Below, one piece after another: positions 1 through 7,362 of a stretch of DNA of 18,263 bases (the first letter of the stretch is position 1; each line of letters starts with the position of its first letter). Origin of the DNA: DASYQV01 sp036005125 (GTDB lineage Bacteria; Acidobacteriota; Vicinamibacteria; Vicinamibacterales; UBA2999); assembly GCA_036005125.1 (NCBI GenBank), contig DASYQV010000184.1:1-18263 (forward strand), in the 5' to 3' direction. The notes below the pieces were generated by a model. That model worked only from the letters and a program-made list of their open reading frames with translations. It was not told where the DNA came from and made no database searches. A program made the translations under genes and the position numbers.

Positions 1-74
1 CGCTTCGCGCGCCTAGCCCGTTATGCGGTCGCACAGCGCGTACAAAATTCTCGTTCCGGGCCGCATAACGAGCT
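1..74 (+). repeat. Composite palindromic repeat, copy 1 (left edge cut by window)
   Basis: Arms read AGCCCGTTATGCGG (from position 14) and CCGCATAACGAGCT (61-74) around a core containing GTACAAAATTC (40-50). A GC palindrome of the GCGCGCTTCGCGCGC type precedes the left arm and is cut by the window edge. The same layout recurs at 1141-1220 and, inverted, at 11496-11573. It lies downstream of the beta-barrel gene that ends at 123, and its right arm runs straight into half of a second repeat (74-93). Confidence 0.8.
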
Positions 75-93
75 AAAGATGCGGCCTTACGTA
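74..93 (+). repeat. Half of the TTTAG-centred palindrome, abutting copy 1
   Basis: The sequence TAAAGATGCGGCC followed by TTACGTA matches one half of the complete palindrome at 7794-7854 and the half at 11600-11626. It directly continues the right arm of the composite repeat at 1-74, so the two repeat types form one unit here. Confidence 0.7.
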
Positions 94-122
94 TGGAAAA
101 GATGTGGCCTCCGTACACGGGA

Positions 123-1001
123 TTAGCGACCCCTCGGCCGGCGCGCGCGGCGTCGCTGCGTTTGTCGCTCGCGCGCGGCCTGGCCGCGTGCGCCGAGGAT
201 TTCACCGACCACCAGGGACATGCCACCGAAGACCGCGATGTCGTGCGATCCGGTCAGCGTCACCTGCAGGCCGCCGTCGACGGCATACCGCGGTCCCAGT
301 TCGTAGATCGCACCGACGTCGACGGCGACGACCGCGCCGCCGTCGGGATCCTGTTTCGAAAACCAGAACGCCTCGCCGTACGGGTTCAGGTTGTCGGTCG
401 CAGCGGCGCTGATCGACAGCGACGTGAGGTGCTGCGTGAAATGAGGCGCTCCGTTGCCGGCGCCGATCCTGCCGATGCCGTAGTTGACGTCGGCATGCCA
501 ATGGCGGCCGATGTCCGTGCCGCTCAGCACCGCGAGCAGGTAATCGGGGTCGCCCGTGCCGAACCCTTTTGCGGCGTCCGCGGTCGGAAAGTTGATCGTC
601 GGCAGGATCGATACGACCGGCACGCCGCCCGGATCCGCCCACAACCGCAGCTTCGCGCCCACGTTCGTATTGCCGATGCCGACTTGCCGCGTCACCCCGT
701 CGCTTTGCATGACCAGGCCATCGGTCCCGATGCGCGCTTCGATCGAATCCGCCAGCCCGACGCGAAACGTCAGAGGTGACCCGAATGCGTGCTGACCCCT
801 GGCCGGGCGCGTGAAGAGCCCGCCCATCTCGACCTGAAGCAAGCCGATGTCAACGATGTGCGTGCCGTTGGTGACATCGGGGCGATCTGGTTCGATCGGT
901 TCCTGCGCGCGAACCGTGGCGGCCGCGAGCAGGCACGCGACCGCCGCACCCGCGACCGCCGTCACGTCAGTTCGCCGTGTGAGCGAGCATATCCTCGGCA
1001 C
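123..1001 (-). CDS. Secreted outer-membrane beta-barrel-like protein (putative transporter / Phenol_MetA_deg-like)
   Basis: About 292 residues from a GTG at 1001. That start gives a normal signal peptide: PRICSLTRRTD, then a hydrophobic core, then ATVRA-Q near residue 32. GTG codons at 1070 and 965 are alternatives; the 1070 start would read back into an intergenic inverted repeat, and the 965 start lacks a charged n-region. The mature part opens with EPDRPDVTNG and continues as alternating short strands (IVDIGLLQVEMGG, LTFRVGLADSIEARIG, VGAKLRLWAD, HWHADVNYGIGRIG, ISAAATDNLNPYGEAFW, YAVDGGLQVTLTG), the pattern of small outer-membrane barrels annotated as putative MetA-pathway or 'transporter' proteins. 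The barrel should close near GGMSLVVG, but the chain runs on for about 20 mostly Arg/Ala residues, which is odd. Substrate and role are unknown. It stands alone on this strand, divergent from the PEGA gene. Confidence 0.72.
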   Translation of the reverse strand: MPRICSLTRRTDVTAVAGAAVACLLAAATVRAQEPIEPDRPDVTNGTHIVDIGLLQVEMGGLFTRPARGQHAFGSPLTFRVGLADSIEARIGTDGLVMQSDGVTRQVGIGNTNVGAKLRLWADPGGVPVVSILPTINFPTADAAKGFGTGDPDYLLAVLSGTDIGRHWHADVNYGIGRIGAGNGAPHFTQHLTSLSISAAATDNLNPYGEAFWFSKQDPDGGAVVAVDVGAIYELGPRYAVDGGLQVTLTGSHDIAVFGGMSLVVGEILGARGQAARERQTQRRRARRPRGR

Positions 1002-1032
1002 CGCTGACCACGCCGCACGCGATTTTCGCGAT

Positions 1033-1130
1033 TCTAACCAGGGAAAGGCTCTGCCCTTGACATATTCCACCCGAACGGGCCAAAGACGCGCGCTGGGGAA
1101 ACGGTCCGGCAGAGCCCTTGCCTGGTTAGA
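1033..1130. repeat. 98-bp inverted repeat with 23-bp arms
   Basis: Positions 1033-1055 and 1108-1130 are reverse complements with only two mismatches; outer ends are TCTAACCAGG and CCTGGTTAGA. The 52-bp centre has no ORF. No clear target-site duplication flanks it, so it is only MITE-like. The outer GGTTAGA end sits next to the composite palindrome here, and the same motif lies beside the copy at 11496-11573. Confidence 0.8.
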
Positions 1131-1140
1131 ACAGTATCTT

Positions 1141-1220
1141 CTGGCGCGCTTCGCGCGCCCAGCCCGTTAGGCGGCCCCACAATGAGTACAAAATTCACGT
1201 TTGCGCCCGCATAACGGGCT
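1141..1220 (+). repeat. Composite palindromic repeat, copy 2
   Basis: It reads CTGGCGCGCTTCGCGCGCC, then AGCCCGTTAGGCGG, a core with GAGTACAAAATTCACG, and ends in CCGCATAACGGGCT. Homology to the inverted third copy extends about 20 bp further left, through an 'acagt(a/g)tctt' segment. Confidence 0.82.
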
Positions 1221-1317
1221 ATGCGCACCGCAAGGCGACGCCCTCCGGGTACCCGCAGGGTCAGTCCAGGCAACGCTGATTTCGCAGAAGGTGTAAAGTA
1301 TGCGAGGGGAAGCTTCC

Positions 1318-2073
1318 ATGAAGGGCGTTGCGCTTGGAACCGCGCTCGTGATTGTGTGCCTCGCATCGTCTTCGAGTGTCGTCCTTGCGAAGGGTTCTGG
1401 CGGAGGCCACGGCGGCGGCCGTGGCGGCGGCCATGCAGGAGGTCACGCCTCAGGAGGTCGTGGTGGCGGACATTCTCGCGGGACCTCCGCCCCTCGCGGC
1501 GGTGCCGTCTCCCGCGCCACGCCCACGACGCCGTCGCCGTCGACGACTCAGGCTCGAGGGTCACGGTCGCGCGAGGGAAGACCCATCACTGGCACGGCGG
1601 TTCCCAGGAGCGGCACCCCGGCGCCGACAACAATGGCACCGCTCGTGTATTCCCCGTTTCGTCTGTTGCCGTACTACGGTGGCGGACTCGGGTTGTGGGG
1701 ACTCGGGCCGTACTACTACGATCCGTTCTTGTCAGGTTATGGATATTCCAGTTGGTACTCGTACGGCCTTCCCGGGTTGTACCCGTCGTATTCGACGTAC
1801 GGAGACACGCCGTATCCGTTCGACCCTCAAGGGCCCACCGGGCGGCTGCGGCTCAAGATCGAGCCCGCAGATGCAGAGGTTTACGTCGACGGCTATTACG
1901 CGGGGGTCGTCGATGATTTCGACGGACGTTTTCAGCATCTGGACATGACCCCCGGCTCGCACCACGTCGAAGTACGCGCGCCCGGGTACCGACCGCTCCA
2001 GGTCGACATCATCATCCAGCAGCGTCGCACGGTGGTGTACCGAGGCGTGCTCGTACCGACGATCACGCGGTAG
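1318..2073 (+). CDS. Secreted Gly/His-rich, Tyr-rich protein with C-terminal PEGA domain
   Basis: 251 residues from the ATG at 1318, preferred over the upstream in-frame start at 1300 because GAGGGGAAG lies 5 bases before it and a signal peptide starts at once (residues 1-24, ending VVLA-KG). Next come a Gly/His/Arg segment (27-53, GGGHGGGRGGGHAGGH and similar), a Ser/Thr/Pro/Arg linker (54-108), a Tyr/Gly-rich stretch (119-168) and a PEGA domain (about 175-243) with EPADAEVYVDG, PGSHHVEVRAPGY and a closing strand. PEGA domains are small beta folds often found at bacterial surfaces. The His-rich part could bind metal and the low-complexity parts suggest an envelope role; both are inferences. 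The gene is monocistronic and convergent with the heme/copper gene. Confidence 0.8.
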   Translation: MKGVALGTALVIVCLASSSSVVLAKGSGGGHGGGRGGGHAGGHASGGRGGGHSRGTSAPRGGAVSRATPTTPSPSTTQARGSRSREGRPITGTAVPRSGTPAPTTMAPLVYSPFRLLPYYGGGLGLWGLGPYYYDPFLSGYGYSSWYSYGLPGLYPSYSTYGDTPYPFDPQGPTGRLRLKIEPADAEVYVDGYYAGVVDDFDGRFQHLDMTPGSHHVEVRAPGYRPLQVDIIIQQRRTVVYRGVLVPTITR

Positions 2074-2222
2074 GGCCACAGGGCGGTCACGTCTTCCTCG
2101 ATACGTTCGCGGCGCAGACGTTTCCGTTCGCGCCACGCGTTCTGCGATTGATCGATTTTGCGGGGACGCAAAGCGGCACGTCCGTCAATGGCCGGCGGCG
2201 TGCCGCACGATCCTGCGGCTGG

Positions 2223-3632
2223 TCAGGGCTGCTGCGTCGCGGTCGAGGTTCTCTTCCTCCGTTCCTCGGTAATCTGCTTGTAGTCCTGCTCCGTGATGTA
2301 GATCACCTGCTCGTTCAAATGAGCCATCTCGTCGACGGTCCGCGCCCCACCGCTCACCCATTGCCGCGGATCGGGGTTGTTCTTGTTCGCGGCGGTGTTG
2401 TCGTGGATCGACGTGACGAGCAGGACCGTCCCTTTGGGGAACACCGGAGCATAGTCCGGGTCGTAGATGTAGTTGATGTGCCAGGTGTTCGTGTAGCGGC
2501 TCACCTGATTGATCACCTCGCGGCGGCCGTCAGGATAGATCGCTTCGAGGGTCTGCACTCTCCCCCGATAGTGCATGTGCGGCTGGAAGTTGTGCAGGAT
2601 TGCCGGCGCCTGCAGCACGGTCGTCCCCTGGTGCTGCGTGATCGTGTTGGGCGGTATCTGAAGACTCTCCCTCGCACGCGAGATGCCCACCGACGTGTAC
2701 TCCGCGCTGTACTTCGGTGTCTTCCCTTTCGGATGGAACCACCAGCCCACTTCCAGCGTGTCGGTGACTTCTTCGTTCACCGCGTGGTAGTGAGTCTGAA
2801 AACCGACCTTCGTGCCGGGCATCACCAGCTTGCCGACGTTGTCCGGATAGATCTCTCCACTCTTGCCCTGCGCCCATTCCGTGAACAGCTCCCGTTCCGT
2901 TTCGGGCGTGCTTCGACGGGCATCGAGCACGAGCTCGGCGCCAGGCTGTCCGGCCCGCATGGCGCGCTCGGCGGCAATCGCTTCGGGAGTCTGCGGCCGC
3001 AGGATGTAGGTGTTGTTGTGGTGAACGATCCGCCGGCCCGGCAACGATGGCTTGGTCTCGGACGCGCGCACCCATCGCGGCTCGGTCAACTGCGGAACGT
3101 CCACTTCTACTTCCACGTGGACGTCGGGCGACTGAGGCACCATCGTCCACGGCTTCGACTTCACGATGAGATCGGGCGGGCCCAGGGTCTGCTCGAGGAA
3201 GAACCGATCGCCGCTCGGCCACTGTCTGGGCGGCGGCATGTCCCTGGCGTCGCCGCGCGGCGCTCCGGCATCGATCCACTTGACGATCGTGTCGATCTGC
3301 TGATCGGTGAGCGAGCGGTCGTTGATGAATCGCTGAACCCCCACGTCCTTGTCCAGATGCCAAGGCGGCATCTCGCGGCCGGCGACCCGCGCCTTGATCG
3401 ACCGGATCCACGGCCGGACCTCCTCGTAGGTGACGAGCGACATCGGTCCGATGTTGCCCGGCCGGTGACACACTTCGCACTTCTCCTGGAAAATCGGTGC
3501 GATGTCCCTGGTGAACGTGAGCTGGCGGCCGGCAGCGTCTGACGCCTGAGCGGCCGCCTCGGGTGGTGCAGCCGTTGCTGCCATCACGAGAGCGGCTGCG
3601 GTCACTAAACGGGAGACGCCATTGCGACTCAT
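2223..3632 (-). CDS. Secreted c-type cytochrome fused to a PHM/DBM-like copper monooxygenase module
   Basis: 469 residues; ATG at 3632 with GGAG 7 bases upstream. A signal peptide (about 1-28, ending AAAQA) is followed by a c-type heme domain with CEVCH at 52-56 (M64 or M88 could be the distal ligand). The rest resembles the two-domain fold of ascorbate-dependent type II copper monooxygenases (peptidylglycine and dopamine hydroxylases). By motif comparison from memory, all six copper ligands are present: H204-H205 in RIVHHNN and H281 in FQTHYH for CuA; H352 and H354 in PHMHYRG and M436 in DEMAHL for CuB. The expected site is the periplasm or cell exterior. The covalent heme suggests built-in electron delivery in place of soluble ascorbate (inference). 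Substrate unknown. The secreted gene ending at 3659 lies 26 bp upstream and is probably co-transcribed. Confidence 0.85.
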   Translation of the reverse strand: MSRNGVSRLVTAAALVMAATAAPPEAAAQASDAAGRQLTFTRDIAPIFQEKCEVCHRPGNIGPMSLVTYEEVRPWIRSIKARVAGREMPPWHLDKDVGVQRFINDRSLTDQQIDTIVKWIDAGAPRGDARDMPPPRQWPSGDRFFLEQTLGPPDLIVKSKPWTMVPQSPDVHVEVEVDVPQLTEPRWVRASETKPSLPGRRIVHHNNTYILRPQTPEAIAAERAMRAGQPGAELVLDARRSTPETERELFTEWAQGKSGEIYPDNVGKLVMPGTKVGFQTHYHAVNEEVTDTLEVGWWFHPKGKTPKYSAEYTSVGISRARESLQIPPNTITQHQGTTVLQAPAILHNFQPHMHYRGRVQTLEAIYPDGRREVINQVSRYTNTWHINYIYDPDYAPVFPKGTVLLVTSIHDNTAANKNNPDPRQWVSGGARTVDEMAHLNEQVIYITEQDYKQITEERRKRTSTATQQP

Positions 3633-3658
3633 GCTTCAGCTCCGTTCAAGGTGTGGAT

Positions 3659-4573
3659 TCACCGGTCACCTGCGCGACCCGTTACGGTAACCCGCACATA
3701 GCCGTTCGTCCAGCAGCATTTCGTTCCGGACCGCGAATCAACGGCCAGAAAATGCAGCATGTAGTCCCCGGGCTCCGCAAACGTCACCATCGTGCGTGCT
3801 TTCCCTTGCTCGACCGGGGGCGTGGGATTGCTGATGCTGACCTTGCCGGGCGCGCGGTACACACTCCAACTCACATCCATCCCCCGGCGCTCCGGCGGCC
3901 GCCCGGCGACTGATCCACGGAGGGCGGGCGCCGGGCCTTCGCGCCCGGGCGGTGGCGGCAGGCCGTCGTCGGTCACCCACACGTCGATCTCCAGGGGACG
4001 CGACACGATCGCTGTTCGGTCGACGGTGATTCCGAGAGGCCCCTGGGCCGACGGCCCCGCCGGCTCGAATTTCACAACCGGGGGCGTATTGCCGGGATAA
4101 GGTCCTGCGTCTTCCTTCTGCGGGGAAACGAGGTACAGCGGATCCAGATTTGCCGGGATGGACAACGTCTGTCCGTGCGATGTGAGCGTCCAGGTCACTT
4201 CCGTCTTCGGCCGATCGGGCGGCACGGCGACGGCAAATACGCCGTAGTGCTGGCCCGGAAAGAAGCGCGTCGGCTGCCCCTGATCGATCGGACCGGGTGC
4301 GACCTGATTGCCGGAACCAATCGGGACATCAACGATCTCATCGCGGTTGCGGTTGTAATAGCCGAACAGCACATACGTCTTACCGTCGAGTCGATACCAG
4401 CCCTCGTAAACTGGTGAGACGAGACGTCCCTTGGTGCCCGGGACGTCGAACTTGACGGCGGGCACTTGTGCCTGCACGCGGAGGCCGGGCACGAAAGGAG
4501 CCGTGCCGATCACGACAAACATCGTCGTCAGAACGAAGAGTGGTTGTCTGGGCCGTAACGTTGGTGCGTCCAT
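3659..4573 (-). CDS. Secreted protein of unknown function, upstream partner of the heme/copper gene
   Basis: 304 residues from the ATG at 4573. The open frame extends to 4747, but that extension runs through an intergenic repeat array, while 4573 has a GGGGAAG about 10 bases upstream and gives a signal peptide directly (1-36, hydrophobic 11-28, ending VQAQ). The mature region has SPVYEGWYRLDG, VLFGYYNRNRDE, a Pro/Gly-rich centre, and strands such as VTWTLTSHGQTLSIP. The C-terminus (about 230-298) looks like an Ig/PKD-type sandwich with EPGDYMLHFLAVDSRSG and a vicinal cysteine pair at 286-287. I know this as a recurrent but uncharacterised type in Acidobacteriota; no catalytic motif is evident. 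The 26-bp gap suggests an operon and a shared role with the monooxygenase-like protein. Confidence 0.75.
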   Translation of the reverse strand: MDAPTLRPRQPLFVLTTMFVVIGTAPFVPGLRVQAQVPAVKFDVPGTKGRLVSPVYEGWYRLDGKTYVLFGYYNRNRDEIVDVPIGSGNQVAPGPIDQGQPTRFFPGQHYGVFAVAVPPDRPKTEVTWTLTSHGQTLSIPANLDPLYLVSPQKEDAGPYPGNTPPVVKFEPAGPSAQGPLGITVDRTAIVSRPLEIDVWVTDDGLPPPPGREGPAPALRGSVAGRPPERRGMDVSWSVYRAPGKVSISNPTPPVEQGKARTMVTFAEPGDYMLHFLAVDSRSGTKCCWTNGYVRVTVTGRAGDR

Positions 4574-4697
4574 CACCCGATGTCTTCCCCGTGTCGTCCA
4601 CCGCAGGCGGCGAGCGAGATCTCCAGTAATTCGGCCGTGGCCGTTGATCGTAACCACGTTCTCATCGGTGATCAAGTTTGCCGCGTCTGACCCGGAT

Positions 4698-4786
4698 GAT
4701 TCATGATTCATGATTCTTGATTTCCCTATGAGCCGGCCTGCAATCAAGAATCACGAATGATCACGAATCAAGAATCGAAAATCCTT
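4698..4786. repeat. Inverted array of 7-bp units (GANTC-rich), locus 1
   Basis: The left arm has GATTC at 4698, 4705 and 4712 with exact 7-base spacing (GATTCAT, GATTCAT, GATTCTT). The right arm from 4742 has AATCAAG, AATCACG and related units in reverse orientation. Six GANTC sites fall within about 90 bp. It occupies the gap between the RodZ-like gene and the secreted-protein gene. Confidence 0.85.
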
Positions 4787-4793
4787 CCCTTTG

Positions 4794-5687
4794 TCAGTCT
4801 TCGTTTCGCATCGGGATGCGAAGAGTCGTTCTGGGGCGGGCGGCGTCGACCTGGACGAGCCGTTCCTCTGATCGGTACCCCACTCGGGTCACGCGCACAC
4901 TCTTGGTCCCTGGAGCGAGATAGCGAATCGTCACCGGAGTGGTACCCCAGCCGATCCCATTCACGGTTACACGGGCTCCCGCTGGTTCGGTAATCACCGT
5001 GAGCTCAGGTTCGGCTGTGGACGCCGCCGCCGTGGTCGCATCAGATGGTTCTGTCTGCGGTTGCTCCTTCAATACGGCCGGCAGCGTCTCGGGCTCAACG
5101 CGCTGCCTCAGTGATGCGCTCGCAGGCTCGACAGTGCTGCCGGAGCTCGCAACCAGTACGTAATTCGTAGGCTGCGGCGCCGGAACGACGCTGGACGCCG
5201 CCGGCGAAACGGGAACGGCGGATGATGCGACGTGACCTCCGGTCGGTTGGTTCACCCAGATGGCGAGCACGATCACGGCGGTGATGACAGCGACGCCTCC
5301 GGAAATCATCGCGCGCGTACGGCCGCTCGCGGACACCGGCGACGGTTCAGAGGCTTGAACCACGGAGGCGGTGCGAGGTGCCGCTCGCTGCAACGCGCGA
5401 TCGAGCCAGGCCAGCGCCACGCCTCGATCGAGTCCCACCGCATCCGCGTAGGCGCGCACGTGCGCGCGGCGATACATTCCGCCGGGAAGCGCCGCGAATT
5501 CATCACGCTCGAGAGCATCGAGGTGCCGCAGGGGAATCTTTGTGATCTGCGCAATCTGTTGAAGCGTAAGCCCGCGCCTTTGCCGAGCCTGGCGGAGGAA
5601 CTCACCACATGTGATTTCATCGTCCCGCGTCTCTGCCGTGACAGGAACGTCGGCGGCGTCGGGCGGGTCAGGGGAGGAACTGCTCAT
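4794..5687 (-). CDS. RodZ-like membrane protein: cytoplasmic HTH, one TM helix, periplasmic PEGA domain
   Basis: 297 residues from the ATG at 5687; no strong ribosome site is seen. Residues 27-95 form a RodZ-type helix-turn-helix (CGEFLRQARQRRGLTLQQIA, IPLRHLDALERDEF, LPGGMYRRAHVRAYA), a domain that binds MreB in true RodZ. A single membrane helix lies at 126-145, then a Ser/Thr/Pro/Ala-rich linker (150-226). The end (228-293) is a PEGA domain with ITEPAGARVTVNGIGWGTTP, APGTKSVRVTRVGY and a final strand. Classical RodZ ends in a different periplasmic domain, so this is a swapped architecture. A cell-shape or envelope-scaffold role is the likely reading. It lies 211 bp downstream of the glycosyltransferase gene, separated by a repeat array. 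Confidence 0.82.
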   Translation of the reverse strand: MSSSSPDPPDAADVPVTAETRDDEITCGEFLRQARQRRGLTLQQIAQITKIPLRHLDALERDEFAALPGGMYRRAHVRAYADAVGLDRGVALAWLDRALQRAAPRTASVVQASEPSPVSASGRTRAMISGGVAVITAVIVLAIWVNQPTGGHVASSAVPVSPAASSVVPAPQPTNYVLVASSGSTVEPASASLRQRVEPETLPAVLKEQPQTEPSDATTAAASTAEPELTVITEPAGARVTVNGIGWGTTPVTIRYLAPGTKSVRVTRVGYRSEERLVQVDAARPRTTLRIPMRNED

Positions 5688-5818
5688 GGCGATTTACCGC
5701 GGCGCGGGGAGCGCCACGGGTCAAACGATGTTGAACGTACCGTCCATTTATTGGTGAGTGTACTCCCGCCAGTGGCCGGCGCAAAGCGTCACCGCCGCTA
5801 CCACGAGCGTGGGTCTCA

Positions 5819-5891
5819 ATTCTTGATTCGTGATTCTTGATTCTTGGATCCCGATCGGAAATCAAGAATCATGAATCACGAATCATGAATA
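5819..5891. repeat. Inverted array of 7-bp units (GANTC-rich), locus 2
   Basis: The left arm reads TTCTTGA, TTCGTGA, TTCTTGA, TTCTTGG. A short centre (ATCCCGATCGG) follows, then the right arm AATCAAG, AATCATG, AATCACG, AATCATG. Six GANTC sites occur in 73 bp. It lies between the glycosyltransferase stop (5899) and the RodZ-like start (5687), so it is transcribed if these genes share a transcript and could fold into a long hairpin. Confidence 0.88.
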
Positions 5892-5898
5892 CAAAACG

Positions 5899-7362
5899 TC
5901 ACCGGCCGACACCCGGTGCGGGCACCATCGGCCAGGCCCCTGCGGTCCGTACAGATTCGTAGACGCGCAAGCCCAACGGGTACAGCAGGAAGAACGCGCA
6001 AGGCGCGCCGAACGCGATGAGCAGACGAAGCGAGGCGGCCCACTGATGTCGGACCATCGGTTCAACCGTCGCGAACGGAAACGCGTAAAGGACAATGACG
6101 CTGGCGCAGGTCACCAGTATCGTCCGTCGCAGCCGGTCCGAATCGGTCAGCGACGCGGTTGGCAGCAGCCACGTGAAGTACCACGGCCCCGCAGAGACGG
6201 CATATCCGACGAGCAGTGCCAGCAGGAGGTAACCGCTCTCACGGATAACGCCGCCAATATCGCGCACGCACCGCAGCCGCCATGCAATGACGGCCACGAA
6301 CACGGGCGTCGCGATCAACCGCTCCGCCTGAAAGACGGCGTCGTAATCCCACCCCCCGGAGAAACGCGCCGACGCGGCTGCCACGTGATGGATCAGAATC
6401 GTGTGCAGCGAGTCCGAGCTGTAATGCCACTGCGAGTTCAGCACGGTGAGCGCATCCAGGCAGCCCGGCCAGAGGACCACCATCAGCGCCGCCATGGCGC
6501 TTGCGAGGGCACCCCACGTGAGCGCGCGCCAGTGCCGCCGGCGAACGAGCAGCACCACAATCGCCAGCACCCACAAGATGCCGGCGAGCTTCAAGATCGC
6601 GCCGACGAACGCGAGGACAATCGCCAGCGCCTCGTAGCGATGATGCATCGCCAGCAGGGCTGCGAGGCCGCAGAAGATCATCACGCCGTCATTGTGGCCG
6701 TTGCCGACCGTCTCGAGCAGGATCAGCGGGTTGCATGCGAACGCGAACAGCGCGAACACCGCGTCATCGGTCACGTGCCGTGCGATGTGGTAGAGCATCC
6801 ACACGTTCACGAGATGGAAAGCCACCCACGCCAGCTTCAGCGCGTACATGCCAAGGAGCACGTGACGTACCGAGAGGATGCCGGCCGCTGTAAACATCGG
6901 AAGCAGCGGCGGTCCGTACGGCATCGGGTTGTCCCAGGTGACGTACGACGAGAAGGCGTCGGTGATTTCGGAATACGTGTGCGTATACGGGTTCAGCCCG
7001 TACAAGCCGAACAGCCGACCGAAACCGAGATACTCCAGGATGTCGCTCGAGTTCGCGGGAAGGAGAGTCCATGCGGCCAGGGTCAGCAGAACGACCGCCG
7101 GCATGAGCGATCGCGCCGTGACCTCGCCGCGCTTCCACGTGGCGAGGCTCCACCCGTAGATGGCGAACAAGTAGGCAAGCGCTGCGACCTGCAACGCCTC
7201 GAGGAGGGGCGACGCTTCGGCGCTGTACCCGAGATCCGGCGGCACCCGCTCGGCAAGCAGCGGGCGAAGACTGCTCTGCGCGTGAATCACGAAGAGAACC
7301 GCGTACGCTGGCAGGCTCCGCACGACGAAGCCCAGAGCGACCCGGTTGCGCCCCGACCTCAT
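5899..7362 (-). CDS. Polytopic GT-C type glycosyltransferase (GT87 / MptB-like)
   Basis: 487 residues from the ATG at 7362, chosen because MRSGRNR precedes the first hydrophobic helix; the ATG at 7404 is a fair alternative, and the open frame to 7611 has an atypical soluble Arg-rich leader. Ten or more hydrophobic helices follow. The first large loop has the GT-C signature: SSD with D at about 107, then GRLFGLYGLNPY (NPY about 124-126), then DNPMPYGP (YGP about 149-151). Such enzymes move sugars from polyprenyl-phosphate donors onto acceptors on the outer face of the inner membrane, and the acidic residue of the loop is the usual catalytic base. The family resembles mycobacterial alpha-mannosyltransferases, but donor and acceptor cannot be told here. 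Same strand as the RodZ-like gene, which also points to envelope assembly. Confidence 0.78.
   Translation of the reverse strand: MRSGRNRVALGFVVRSLPAYAVLFVIHAQSSLRPLLAERVPPDLGYSAEASPLLEALQVAALAYLFAIYGWSLATWKRGEVTARSLMPAVVLLTLAAWTLLPANSSDILEYLGFGRLFGLYGLNPYTHTYSEITDAFSSYVTWDNPMPYGPPLLPMFTAAGILSVRHVLLGMYALKLAWVAFHLVNVWMLYHIARHVTDDAVFALFAFACNPLILLETVGNGHNDGVMIFCGLAALLAMHHRYEALAIVLAFVGAILKLAGILWVLAIVVLLVRRRHWRALTWGALASAMAALMVVLWPGCLDALTVLNSQWHYSSDSLHTILIHHVAAASARFSGGWDYDAVFQAERLIATPVFVAVIAWRLRCVRDIGGVIRESGYLLLALLVGYAVSAGPWYFTWLLPTASLTDSDRLRRTILVTCASVIVLYAFPFATVEPMVRHQWAASLRLLIAFGAPCAFFLLYPLGLRVYESVRTAGAWPMVPAPGVGR

Larger units (their letters stand above)
1002..1317. other. Intergenic region between divergent genes, filled by repeats
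   Basis: This 316-bp stretch separates the minus-strand barrel gene from the plus-strand PEGA gene. Most of it is taken up by a 98-bp inverted repeat (1033-1130) and composite palindrome copy 2 (1141-1220). No convincing ORF was seen. A TTGACA-like hexamer at 1057-1062 has no matching -10 box at proper spacing, so no promoter is called. Confidence 0.7.

Noticed and set aside
1033..1130. Inverted repeat considered as an insertion sequence
   Set aside because: The interior of 52 bp has no transposase and no target-site duplication was seen; kept only as a MITE-like repeat.
2074..2222. Terminator between the convergent PEGA and heme/copper genes
   Set aside because: Only a weak CCGCA/TGCGG hairpin near 2202-2217 without a T-run was found.
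2148..3542. 464-residue plus-strand open frame opposite the heme/copper gene
   Set aside because: Composition is Arg/Val/His/Asp-rich and domain-free, while the minus strand encodes a protein with a signal peptide, CxxCH and copper-ligand motifs.
4698..5891. Heptad arrays considered as a CRISPR or as iterons of an origin
   Set aside because: Units are only 7 bp without spacers, the arrays are inverted and split over several gene boundaries, and no cas, rep or dnaA-type gene is nearby.
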